Position numbers and translations under genes: made by a program. The notes below the pieces were generated by a model that saw only the letters and a program-made list of their open reading frames with translations, did not search any database and was not told the origin of the DNA. 64,000 nt of DNA from Eutypa lata (Eukaryota; Ascomycota; Sordariomycetes; Xylariales; Diatrypaceae). Position 1 is the first letter of the stretch. Every line of letters starts with the position of its first letter. Below, piece after piece: positions 1 to 12,490 of the stretch. The stretch covers positions 2,294,001-2,358,000 of the forward strand of contig JAKULF010000007.1 of NCBI GenBank assembly GCA_022661535.1. The letters run 5' to 3'.

Positions 1-1455
1 TTGCTGTTGCCTTGCCATTGATGCCTGAGCTCCCTAGAGCTCCTGACCCCTTTGACCCCTTTAGGAAACCTTGCAACCACTTTGACAATACATCCTATTA
101 TCCTGCCTGCTGACGATTTCATATAATTTCTAGGGGGGCACACCCGCAAAGATAGCGTTATCTTTATTTCTTCAAGATCGAAACTGGAAGTTATAACCAC
201 CCTATGTTGTACCATCTGCATATCTTAAAATATATCTTGTGGAATCCCGTAAAGATTTTACGATCTGAAGCTGGACGATGTGGTGGGCTTGACCTATTGT
301 CCTCCCCCAAAACGACAACGTTAGAGATAAAAAGGCGATAGAGCGAACTATAGTTCGAGGAGCGCATGTCGCGAGCTTTCCAGTATCATCGACAAGCTTC
401 GCAAGAGCTACCTCGTCAATATGGTACACGGTGACTGACCCCAACTCCCTTCCCAGAGACATCGAAGTCTACACGAAGCGGTTTAGTTGGGATAAAATAA
501 ATAAAATAAAAAGGCTAGTGTCGTATGCTTAGATAAAGCCTCCTTCACTACAAGGAACGATGCCCTCTCGCTGTCTGTAGGGTATTAGGAGAAAGAGAGA
601 CAGGCTCATGCGAGCCATGGGGTGTGTTAGCTACTTCGACGTTACCGTTACTACAACAAACCCGAGTAAGCTTCATATCGTACCTGCCGCACTCTCCCGA
701 CACTACCTCGATAAGATGGCACGACTATCAACAACACCCCCGAGAGGCCTCGGCGTCTTGCCAGACGACGCCGGCGAGCACTGGGAACGAAGATATCTTG
801 ACAGGGATAGGTATCTAAGTCATATCCAACTACGAGCACCAGACACTTCAGTGCCATTTCACCAGTCTCGCCTCTGCACATACCGTACTGCTTGCTCAGA
901 CCATCCATCCATCCCTCGACAGGCAATTCGTCCTACTACTAACCCAACCTACCGACTATTTAAACAGCCTCTCCTACGTACGATGGCGATAGGTAGAACT
1001 CAAAAGACCAATTACCTACCACTCCACAGCACAAAACATAGGTATCACACTAAAGATTGCAGATTTTACATTGAATTATCCTCGACCTGATTTGTTTCTG
1101 TCTTTGTCTTCTTCTATAGCTATATGCAAAGAAGGGTATCGTATCGTATATCGGGCCAACTCGACAACTCAACTGCCCGCCCTATCATAGCATCGTCTCC
1201 TGGGCCGGCCTGCCTAGGAAATCCTCTCTCCGGCTGGCTGCAACTCATGATCATGTTGGGGGGTTGTTTGTGTGTGTGTGTGTGTGCCCTAATGACATGA
1301 GCATTCTACATACATACAAACAATTGCTGCTCTCCTTACTCTATCTACTCATGCCTTCTTGGGAGCGTACGTAAGTCAGCCTTGCCTGATACTAGATTCT
1401 TTGGTTCTTTTTTTTATTCTTGCTTGCTTTGTTTTGCTTTGCTTTTCTTCTTTCA
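1..1455. other. Left-edge intergenic region, no supported gene
   Basis: No reading frame here has a recognisable domain. The frames at 608-1090 (+) and 651-926 (-) overlap each other and look compositional. A (TG)9 microsatellite lies at 1269-1286. The part next to 1456 is the 3' flank of the minus-strand carrier gene. Confidence 0.6.
1269..1286. repeat. (TG)9 microsatellite
   Basis: Perfect dinucleotide run in intergenic DNA downstream of the NAD+ carrier. Confidence 0.9.
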
Positions 1456-2894
1456 TCAAGAAAATTCGGCTTGCTTGCGTCGACCTTCCGACCTGGCATG
1501 ATGGAGATTCTTCATCACGTACTCGTACGTCATCATCGTGACGGTTGCTGCTGGCACCGCCCGCATCATGTTAACGCCCATCCCGGCGTAGAACGCCCTC
1601 CAGCCTTCTTCGCGCAGGATGGTGCGGAACGTCATAACAACGCCCTTATACTTAGGTTCAAGAGCACTGGCTTTTGCTGCACTGCCCGACTGGCCCGACT
1701 GGTTTTCAGCTATCCCTAGACCCTGGAGGAATTCAACGCCGGGTGTTGGCCGCCGTTGTGTTTGCAGTCTCGTCCGGATGACTTCATGGGGATATGTTGC
1801 CGAGCTGGCCATGATCTTGGACATAATCGAAGCTGCCAGCACACCGAGCCAGTGCGACTGTCCATTATCATCATCGTCCATCTCTCCCATGCCTTTTCCG
1901 GTGAACTTATTCCGTAGAAACTCATAGGCGGGGAATTGCACTGCAACATGGCTGAGACCAAGCAGGGCGGGTGTGAGCCCAGAATAGAATGAGCCGATAC
2001 CCTCAGATGAGTACATCTTGCGTGCTGCGTCCAGGGTGGACCGGTAATGCCATGGAGAATTAAGGCTTGGCCGTGAGGTCGGGGTATTGCTAGACCTAGG
2101 GAAGACGGACATTTGCCTGTTGTATCCAGTGGCAGATTGTGACATTAAACGGGTCTTGATAACCCAGATGGGGTTGGTAACTATTGTACTGCTACCCCCG
2201 GCGATTATCGAGGACCAGAAGTTGATCAAGGGTTTGTTGTGTACTACGTAATAAATAAGAGTTAGCATATGAGACTATACATGCTACTTGTTATAGCGCG
2301 GATGACGAGCCAACTGGTTACCAACTTTCTCTGGCCTCGATTCTGAGAGAATGACTTACTATCTTTCTCGGCCAAATAGACCTTGCTCTTGTTATAAACG
2401 GTAAACCAAACGGCCCAAGTCGGCAAGTAGCCAAGAATGATGGGCCCTAAGCCTCTGTACAAACCCCGCACGCCTTCTTCCCTCCATATCACCTTGGCCG
2501 TGCCTACTAGGCCGCGGTAGTATTTTTGATGGCCAACATGCCGTCCTTTAGATACAGGCAGAAACCCCCCTTGTGCTTGTAGTTTGGTTTTGATTACATC
2601 GAGTGGGCATGTGGCAATGCCAGAAGCAAAGCCACCCACGGCACCGGACAAAGCATTGAATTGCGATTCGGATGCGCTGATGGCCCAACGTTCTATTAGG
2701 TGTAAGCCACGGGAGTCATGGAGGCTCATGGTGGTTACCGCCGGCATGGTACCGGAGCTTCTTGGGTTTTGGTTGTTGGCCGACGAGCTTGTTGAGCTGA
2801 CTGTCGGAGATGATTGATGGGAATAGACCCCATATTCTGCTGAAGTGGACGATGAACCTCCTGTCGGATGGCTTTGGGCTTCGTCGTGAGACAT
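1456..2894 (-). CDS. YIA6: Mitochondrial NAD+ transporter (SLC25 carrier, Yia6/Ndt1 type)
   Basis: Inner-membrane carrier of the SLC25 family, most likely importing NAD+ into the mitochondrial matrix. Two exons, 2894-2360 and 2243-1456, with an intron at 2359-2244 (GTAAGT donor, GCTAAC branch, CGTAG acceptor); the spliced frame gives 440 residues. All three carrier repeats are visible: CPLDVIKTKLQ near residue 96, NPIWVIKTRLM near 202 and YPHEVIRTRLQ near 329, each followed by the usual EEG...Y.G half-signature. The third-repeat YPHEV form and the CPLDV first repeat are what the NAD+/pyrimidine-nucleotide branch of the family shows. The first 70 residues are a Ser/Thr/Asn-rich extension not expected to form membrane helices. 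The start is the first ATG of the open frame. Known of the family: six helices with odd-numbered helices carrying the PX[DE]XX[KR] motif. Substrate is inferred; a folate/FAD (Flx1-like) carrier is the main alternative. Confidence 0.85.
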
Positions 2895-4723
2895 CCCCCT
2901 TTAACTCTCGAATGCCCAGCGTGGACGGAGGACGGTTCTCTTTAGATGATGTGACTCAAGAGACCCGGGTAGATGAAACAAATTGAACGGTCGGTGAAGC
3001 TGACGAACAAAGAAACAAGTCGATTCAGATGAAAAAGTAAGTGTATACGAAAGTAAATGTTGGTCGCTGAGCCGAAATAAGATGGTCGCCGTAATCGCAA
3101 TCGAAATCGAGAGTGGTAGTTGGAAGTTGGAATTGGGGAGTTAGATCAGACTCCGTATCGGGTTATCGTTGCTGTCGTCGTCACGGAGGTATAGATAGGT
3201 ATGTAAAGGAAAGGAAGTTCCGGGTGCACTGCGGTGTGCGGGGAATTACTCCCACGCAAGTCCACCGTCTACACTGAAGCTACCGATTATCACTGTCCAT
3301 TTGCATCTGCGAGCGTTCTACTCTACGATATGCGACAATTGACAAGCTCATGTGACGATGTTTGTCGTTGAGTAAGGGAGGGAGGAGGAAAAAAGAGGGG
3401 TGGGTGCGAATTAACAATGACGAAAATGAAGGGCGATCTGGGATTTGGAGATTGTCGGTGCGGAGGAAGAACGCTAGTTATGTATGTATGTATTGTATAA
3501 TAGTAGCGATAAGTAATTACGCTACAATACACTACTTACATTACACTACTTCCTCATTCTAGGGAAACAAGAAATATTGGCAGATATCCTTAAGCCTGAT
3601 TCCTTTGTGGAACTGTTTTTGGTATTTGAGGCTGAGGTCCTATCGATTTGTAGATAGATATACCTATACCACGTTGGATTGGACAAATATAACCAGATAA
3701 GTACTTCGTACAACGTTCGGAAAAGAAAGCACTAGATAAGTATATCATATAGACAGAGATACATAAGATAATTGGAACAACAAATGAACGAGATAAATAG
3801 GGGATTCAATTAATAAATGTACTAGTGATTTAGTTATTCAACAACGCTGCCGAACTCTGCGGTAATTTCTGTCCCCCTTGATTATCAAGCGACGTAATCC
3901 GGACCTTAGGTAGGTATGCTTTGTTGAACCGATAGCTTGAAAGTTACTAACGGGAAAGGCGACAATTTAGATACATCCATGGAATGGTTCCCACCAACGA
4001 TCTCATCGAATTGATTGACAGTCTGACCTCATAGTCCCGGCATCCGAGCTTCGGTCTCAGCTGCGGTGCAACGAGTATTATTGCAACCCGAGGAACTTCC
4101 GATCTCGTTCGCGTGGCAGCGTGGCTTTCGGACCAGTGGACATCATGTGTCAGCCCGGCTGCTGGCTTCTTGTCAAACTAAATGAGACCTCGGAATCCAG
4201 CTTGATTGATGGTCACGAGATTATGGCAGATCATCAGTTGTTACATGTATATAACTACGTGACACTGGTAAGTGTTTATAGCCCTCTAATAAACCAATAC
4301 AAAATTCCTCGGAGGAATTACGACGTAATTATGTAGACATACCTGATAGTATGAAGTCACGTGCGTCTCTTTATTCCTATAATATTATGTGAGACATTAT
4401 GCATTTAAAGCGGTTCCTTGCAAGTTGTTAGAATGCGTGGGGGCGTGTGGGGGAGAAGATTAGCTGGCTCTCGCCGACTGAGAACCTACCACAGCCAATT
4501 AGAGCATATGCATTTGAGAGAACCGGATTCCCTCTAAAAAAGAGCGCATGCAAGAAACCAGGATTAATAATCGGGCGACGGAAGCGATTTGAACCTCACC
4601 ACCACCCATCAAAAGCTTCCAATCAATCAGCCTCAATCGAGCCAATTCAATTTCTCCTGAACTGAACGAGCACCACCATCGCCGAAAACACACCCTCACA
4701 TAACACGGCAAAAACCTACCACC
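2895..4723. other. Intergenic region between divergently transcribed YIA6 and QCR7
   Basis: Shared upstream region of two genes for mitochondrial proteins pointing away from each other. No credible coding frame was seen. It contains one copy of a short TAGGTAGGTA motif at 3907-3916, and the stretch before 4724 is rich in A and C, as is usual just upstream of fungal starts. Confidence 0.55.
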
Positions 4724-5482
4724 ATGACCTACGCGACTCTCGCCCCCTACGTCGCCAAGCGGCCCTGGCTGATGAGCTTCCTCAAGCCTCTGTCCAACTG
4801 GTACGCCAACGCCGCCGGGTACCGCCAGCTCGGACTACGGTAAATCTCTCTCTCTCTCCTGTGTCTCTACTCCCTCTCGAGAAATCGGAGTGGGCTTGCA
4901 GAGCGGCAGAGGCTACTCTAAGCATTGTTATTATGCGGGAGTTTTTATTTCATTTTTGCCAATGCAAATAAAGACGCTGACAACGAATCACAAAAACAGA
5001 GCCGACGACCTGATCATCGAGGAGAACGAGGACGTCATCAAGGCGCTCAAGCGCCTCCCGCCCCAGGCGTCCTACGACCGCGTCTACCGCATACGCCGCG
5101 CCTTCCAGTGCAGCACCGTGCACCAGCTGCTGCCCAAGGACCAGTGGACCAAGCCCGAGGAGGTGCGTTTATACATATATATATATATCTCCAATCCCCC
5201 TCCTTTGAATCGATCTCGGGGAAGCATATGTATCTTTTAAGGAGATGCACTATATAGGCAGGGTGATTAAGAAAGAGAGAAGTTGTTTGGCGCAACTAGA
5301 TGATATTGGGATGAATGGAGCCGGTTATCACGATGTGGTGGATATATAAGTATCTGCATGCTAACATATTTTCGCAATGACGACAGGACGTGCCCTACCT
5401 CTCGCCCATCCTCGAGGAGATCAAGGCCGAGGAGAACGAGAAGAAGGCCCTGGACTCGCTGACCGTTGTGCGGAACCACTAA
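4724..5482 (+). CDS. QCR7: Cytochrome bc1 complex subunit 7 (14 kDa, QCR7)
   Basis: Matrix-side subunit of respiratory complex III (ubiquinol-cytochrome c reductase) that packs against cytochrome b. Three exons, 4724-4839, 5000-5162 and 5387-5482, join in phase to 124 residues, the normal size for this subunit. Recognisable pieces are [13 protein letters not shown] in exon 1, [15 protein letters not shown] with [12 protein letters not shown] and [12 protein letters not shown] in exon 2 to the exon 2-3 junction, and [12 protein letters not shown] with a Glu/Lys-rich tail in exon 3. Donors are GTAAAT, GTGCGT; the second intron has a GCTAAC branch about 16 bases before its acceptor. No cleavable presequence is expected for this subunit and none is evident beyond the mildly basic N-terminus. 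The ATG at 4724 sits in a good CCACC context. The second intron carries an (AT)n run at about 5175-5188. Confidence 0.95.
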
Positions 5483-7125
5483 GCCCGCCTCGCCCGAGAA
5501 AAGACAAGTAAGGTATGGGGGAGGAAAGCAGCGAGCGAGCGAGGAAGAGAGGCCCGCATGACCCCGTGTGGTGGATGGATTTGTACAAATAAGCTAGTTG
5601 CGCTATATTAGAAGGCAAGGCCAAAAAATAAAAATAAAAACTAGACGAAGATTTGATACATCTATCTATCTGACTTAGTACCATCACATGTTTGTATATA
5701 TTGATTATATATATACCGGCTCCCCGGTTGTTCGTTGCATCTGTATAGCCTCTTGTCGTTACTCATCATGTCAATGCCATGGCCCAAAAGCTCCTTGACG
5801 GAACTCAGTGCATTTTCATTGTAGCAAATTCCCAGAGTGAGCAAGAGAGTCGTGCTTAGCATGTAAGCTGATGGATATTTCCACTCGAGCACCAACACCA
5901 TGGGAACGCGGAACAGGAACCCATATACACACATGCGAGATACAGGACCGCCTCATCACTCCCGTCCACATAGGCTAACTAACCTGCTAACCAACCGTAA
6001 TACAACGCAGACCATTAGACCCGGCAACGACTTAGAAGAGTTTTTTTTTATATAAAAAAATTGAAGATGAGAAAGTGTGTGTATATATATTAAGTCTTTT
6101 TGGCACGTTGTCTTCACCACACCATCCCGAGCCCGGCGGTGTGTGAAGACTACGTACGTACGTAACGCACGATGTCGTCGTCGTCGTCGTCGTTCCAAAC
6201 CATGTCTATGAACCTAAGTGAAAGCCTAAGCCTAGCCTCCATCCCTTACCCTGTCTCCCTCCCTGCCTCCCTTCCTCCCTTCCCCCCTGTATGCAGTTCC
6301 GCAACGATGGCCGCCAAAACAAAAACAAAAAACAAAACTGCGTGATGGTAGAAAGCAGAATATGTTTTTAGCAGGCTATCATTCAAATAATAAGGAAACG
6401 AAAAATTCCCCTCCCTCCCACACGCAGGTCAAGAGCCCCAAAGCACACAACATATACACACAACGCACACCCCAGCGCCATCACGCCTACGTCCAATTCA
6501 CATATTGTCGTATAAAGGTGTTCGCCCAGTGGTTACTATTGCGGTGAATGATGCCCAGCCGTCGGATGATGGCTCTACCCCCTGCAAATGCCACGTTTCT
6601 CCTGAACGCAAAACATTGTTGAGTAGTTCGATCCCTTAGGTTCACCAAATACCGCGATAAACTTGGGGCAGGGATAGTAATCATGACGAGATGGAGTCTA
6701 CATAGCCATCCATATGCACGCCTTTAGCAGACATCACATCTGAGGGAAATGTTGACAACACAACAGACATGGGCACCCTATTTGTCTCTTCACACTACCC
6801 GCTCTACCCAAAGTCGAAAGGGCGGCTAACGTAGACGATGTTGAGGTGAGAAAAGAAGAATCCATCCATTTCCAAAACTCCTCATTGGCCGCTAATTCGG
6901 ATAACTTTTGCGTTTTTTTGACGTATCTGTTGTGTGCGCGTATCATGAATTTTTCGTACATTAATTACGTTCCCTGCCCATGTTTGAACACATGCCGTTT
7001 GCGAAGAGCGGCTTTAAAAAAATCGGTACACTGAAAAATGCGAATATGTTAGACAAGAAAGGAGGCGCGTTCTTCGAGAACCGCCATGTCGGAGTAAAAA
7101 AGGCGCAAAAATGCAGATTCGCTGC
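5483..7125. other. 3'-3' intergenic region between QCR7 and the mannosyltransferase gene
   Basis: Convergent 3' flanks. No supported gene. Simple repeats: TACGTACGTACGTA at 6151-6164 and a (GTC)n run at 6174-6193. Short frames here have no recognisable similarity. Confidence 0.55.
6174..6193. repeat. (GTC)n microsatellite
   Basis: Six perfect GTC units plus a partial one in the intergenic region between QCR7 and the mannosyltransferase gene; just upstream is a TACGTACGTACGTA run (6151-6164). Confidence 0.85.
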
Positions 7126-8647
<1,522 letters not shown>

Positions 8648-10982
8648 GATGAGCTCTTCGGGTGGCCCCTAGACACCACCCTTGAGATCTAGTAGAATAA
8701 AATTCAAGCAAGGAGAGGACAAGCTCTAAGATCGCAAAAAGGGCGATTGAACGAGCTTCGCGCGGGTTTGAATTTGGCTTCGGTTCGGAGGTGTGGGACG
8801 ATTGAGACGGTTTCGATGGGGGTTGTCGGTATTTTTTGGTGTTTACAAGATTAGACGGACGTGATGGTCGCTAGGGGTAGGCAAGTCCGAGGCGACACGA
8901 TTATGTCGCTATTCCTCTTAATAAGATCAGGCCGGCTATGAATGGTGCGTTTTCCTATCGAGTAATCCTAGGTAGGTAGGTATGCTTATAGCAGATATTA
9001 ACTAAACAAGGCCAGTAGGAAAATCCGTCGCCCTATGTATTTCCCACCAAAACTGATCCTACAAAGGTAAAGGGGGAAGTATTAGGTGTATTTGAGAATC
9101 GGCTCCCAAGGAAAATCGATAAGAAAATTGACTTTAAACGAGGTAACGGCGTAGATTGAGAGAGACTCGATTAATCAATCAAGGTGGAAAAGTTAGGATG
9201 GATTGGACAGGTGGAAAAGCAACATTCGCATTAGCTGGACGCTGAAGTGCAAAGCGGTTAGCGCAACAGCCTCCGGGAAGTTGGAACAGCCTCCACGAAT
9301 TTGTGTCCACTGCCCAGTGCCCGCTGCAGTTCTGCCCAGCCAATTTCTGTGGGCGCCTGTGATATGCCTGTATGTCTGGTAGGTAACTTAGGTAGGCTGT
9401 GGTACAGATTGGTACTTGGTGCTAGCAATACTTGATTAGTGGTTCTTGGAGATCTGCACCTTAAAGGGTCCTGCTACAGCCTACAGCGTTACCTGTATGT
9501 ACCATGTAGCTTAAAGGGGAGATGTCCACGCAACCCAAGAGAAAACAGTCTGACAGTTACGTATGTACGTTAGTGAGATGGTGTTAAAGAACCAAGACGT
9601 TTAACATATCTCCCACAAGAATTATACAAGAATATATTATATGGCTGTTAATATTCAATGTATTTGTCTTATCACTTCTAGTTACGTATATACAAGTGGT
9701 TATGCAATAACTGACAGTTGCAATCTTCCACTCAGATGTGCCAAGCTCAGCTAAGCTAACTTGGATAATGGGAAGTCTGTGAGCATTGGTCCTTTTCTTG
9801 TAATTCTGTGGGGTGCAAAGGATCCGTTTAATAAGCCTAGGTACCTTGGGGTTCCTACAGCTAACGTTAGGGCTGTTAGTTAACTAGTTTACTCGAAAAT
9901 CGAGATTGAGATGGTTGTGAACATCGAGTATTTTGTGTCGATGTTTTGCATTTCCATTAAGAACATTAGTGTGTATACACCTACCTACTTATGCAACATG
10001 CAGATGCTGCTATGTTAAAACAGCTGGCCCTATATGTCCCCCCAATGGGTTGTGCGTGGTAGGCATTGACTTTCTTAGAAGGCAGTAGGCTAATAATCAT
10101 CTTGTCTCGAGGAAATCTCACGGACTTTATATGAATGCCCTCGCCTAAATTAGCTCTTAACCTAACTAGCTAAGGAGAATCCTATTAACCACGATGCATC
10201 TATCGAGAAGGACTTTTCTTCGTTGTTTCGAGTCAGTACTTACATTATGGTAGCTTGCTTCTCCACACTGGCTTGTACATGTATTTAGTATTGTAGACAT
10301 AATGAGCATGATGTTCCTGTCAGGGACTTCCCAGGCAACTCAACCCCTCTTAAATCCATCATACTACATACATGTACTTACCATAATTAGATTTCTATAG
10401 ATATATAGGTACGATGAAATCTCTCGGTGATACCATTGACATGACATCTCATGGGTTTGCTATAAAAATTAGGTATAGTTATGTAGTTTGGTTTTTCGTC
10501 AGAGGCTCGATGTTCGAATTGACAGGTTAAAATGGGGGTAACTTAACAGAACCGGCATCGACGGCTAGGCAGCAGCTGGCCAATGGCAAGCTGACAAAGC
10601 AAGGGCATGGTTGAGCTGAGCATCAGGGGGGCTGACTACATACATACGTACAATAAACAATGCAATCTGGATAGTTAGATGTGATTCCTATTCAACAGTT
10701 ATCAAGGAGTTTTCATTCCAGAATACTTCTCAAACTCAACTTAGACCAGTGTATAGCTCTCCTTGAAGAATAGACAGCTAATGAAGGTCGTCGTCATTCT
10801 TCCCAATAATCGCGAGGTCATCTTACCACTATAAAACCGTTACTTATAAACATAACGGAAGCCTTGATTGATTTCTTTGTTTAGCAACATCAACCAAACG
10901 AGTTGATGCTCTTCGCATCTTCGCCATTGCACTTATTTAGATTTCCAATTACTATACACAGTCTGACACCACCTGCTTCCCG
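8648..10982. other. Gene-free spacer, divergent 5' flanks
   Basis: Upstream region of both the mannosyltransferase (-) and the DNA glycosylase (+). No domain-bearing frame was found over 2.3 kb. It holds the longest copy of the TAGGTA motif (8969-8982). Sequence is A+T-rich with many short TA-containing words and stops in every frame. Confidence 0.55.
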
Positions 10983-12490
10983 GTGGCAAAATCCACGATT
11001 CCACTAAATCACATAGTTCGCGGCCTTGTGAAAGGCCTAAGGGGCATCACGATTCGGGATATCATACATCCATCCCAACAAAGCCGAAGTGCAGGTCGTC
11101 ATCTCGGAATCCAGCGGATAGTAAATATGTCGACTCGCAGATCGGCGCGGTTAAGCGCAGCTGCAGTCGCAGCAGATGAGAAGTCATCGCAAGCACCTGC
11201 GCCTGCAATGCCGCCTCCGACCAAAAGGCCGGCGGCAGCGGCGAGGAAAAGGAAGACGCCGTCGGATGAATTGTCATCATCTGAAAAAGTAAACGGAGAT
11301 AGTAGTAGCAAGGATGCTGCTACTACTCCTGCTACACAAGCACCCACAACACCGAGCAAGCGGCGAGCCAAAGCGCCCCGCACACGTGGTACGCCAACGA
11401 CAACCACCCCCGTCCCGGTCCCGGCGCCGCCCGCAACGCCCACACCCAGCAACGCGAGGCTGATCGCCGAGCCGGCAACCACGCCGAAGCCGAAACCGGC
11501 AGCCGTGAGTCGGCTCGCGGACCCCAACCGGACCAACGCGCCGCTGCTCTCGCCCGAGACGTCGCGGCTCGTAACGGCAGCGCAGCCAGCAGCGGTATCA
11601 CCCAGCAAAGCCCCGACAGCGACCACCACCACAAGCATCCTCGAAGAGGCGTGCGCGCACCTGATCAGCGTGGACTCCCGGATGCGACCGCTCATCGAAG
11701 CACACCCGTGCCGAGTCTTCTCGGCCGAGGGGCTCGCGGAGCAGATCGACCCGTTCGAGAGCCTGTGCAGCGGCATCATCTCGCAGCAGGTATCCGGGGC
11801 GGCGGCCAAGGCGATCAAGAAGCGATTCGTGGAGCTGTTTTTCCCCCCGACGCCGGAAGACGAGGAGGACGAGGATGGGGACCAGGAGAAAGATCATCAC
11901 GTCAATGAAATTACTGGTAGTAGTAGTACTTTCAAAAAGACCACCCGGCCCCGGTTCCCGCACCCGTCGCAAGTCGCAGCTTGCGCGCTCGACCGGCTCC
12001 GCACCGCGGGTCTGTCGCAGCGCAAGGCCGAGTACGTGCAGGGCCTGGCGGAGCGGTTCGTGGCCGGCGAGCTGTCAGCGCGCATGCTGGCCGACGCGCC
12101 GTACGAGGAGGTGATAGAGAAGCTAACAGCGGTAAGGGGGCTCGGTCGCTGGTCCGTCGAGATGTTCGCGTGTAAGTACTAAAAACAAGTGTTCCGTTAT
12201 AGAACCTTCTACGAGATACGATGAAAAATTAAATACTAACTTGATTTTACTAAAAAGGCTTCGCGCTCAAGCGCCTGGACGTCTTCAGCCTGGGCGATCT
12301 GGGCGTCCAGCGCGGCATGGCGGCCTTCGTCGGCCGCGATGTCGCCAAGCTGAAGAATAAGGGCGGAAAGTGGAAGTACATGTCCGAGCAGGATATGCGC
12401 GAGCTGTCGGATCGGTTTGCCCCCTATAGGAGTCTCTTCATGTGGTATATGTGGCGCGTCGAGGAGACGGATGTCAGTACGATGGAGTGA
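10983..12490 (+). CDS. MAG1: DNA-3-methyladenine glycosylase II (AlkA/Mag1 type, HhH-GPD)
   Basis: Base-excision-repair enzyme that removes alkylated purines. Two exons, 10983-12171 and 12258-12490 (GTAAGT donor, TACTAAAAAG acceptor region), give 473 residues from the first ATG or 425 from the ATG at 11127. A long Ala/Pro/Thr/Lys-rich N-terminal half (STRRSARLS, ARKRK) looks like a nuclear, disordered arm. The catalytic domain starts about residue 215: SRMRPLIEAHPCRVF, ESLCSGIISQQVS, the helix-hairpin-helix AVRGLGRWSVEMF (about 383-395), and after the splice FALKRLDVFSLGDLGVQ, where the Asp of GDLG (about residue 410) aligns with the catalytic Asp238 of E. coli AlkA; RFAPYRSLFMWYMWR closes the fold. 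An insertion of acidic residues (PEDEEDEDGDQEKDHH) interrupts the domain, a loop not seen in the bacterial enzyme. The upstream 48 residues are basic and amphipathic, so the longer form could be mitochondrial. Confidence 0.92.

Noticed and set aside
608..1090. 160-codon plus-strand frame near the left edge
   Set aside because: Overlapped by two other frames, no domain, no splice context; most likely chance.
1456..2894. Two separate carrier-like genes rather than one
   Set aside because: The frames are joined by a normal 116-base intron in the correct phase, and each half alone lacks carrier repeats needed for a functional protein.
4585..4640. tRNA-like B-box word on the minus strand (GGTTCAAATCG)
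   Set aside because: The flanking bases cannot pair into a T-arm or acceptor stem, and no A-box is at the right distance.
11099..11818. 239-codon minus-strand frame under the DNA glycosylase
   Set aside because: Complement of an Ala/Pro/Thr-rich coding region; composition explains the lack of stops.
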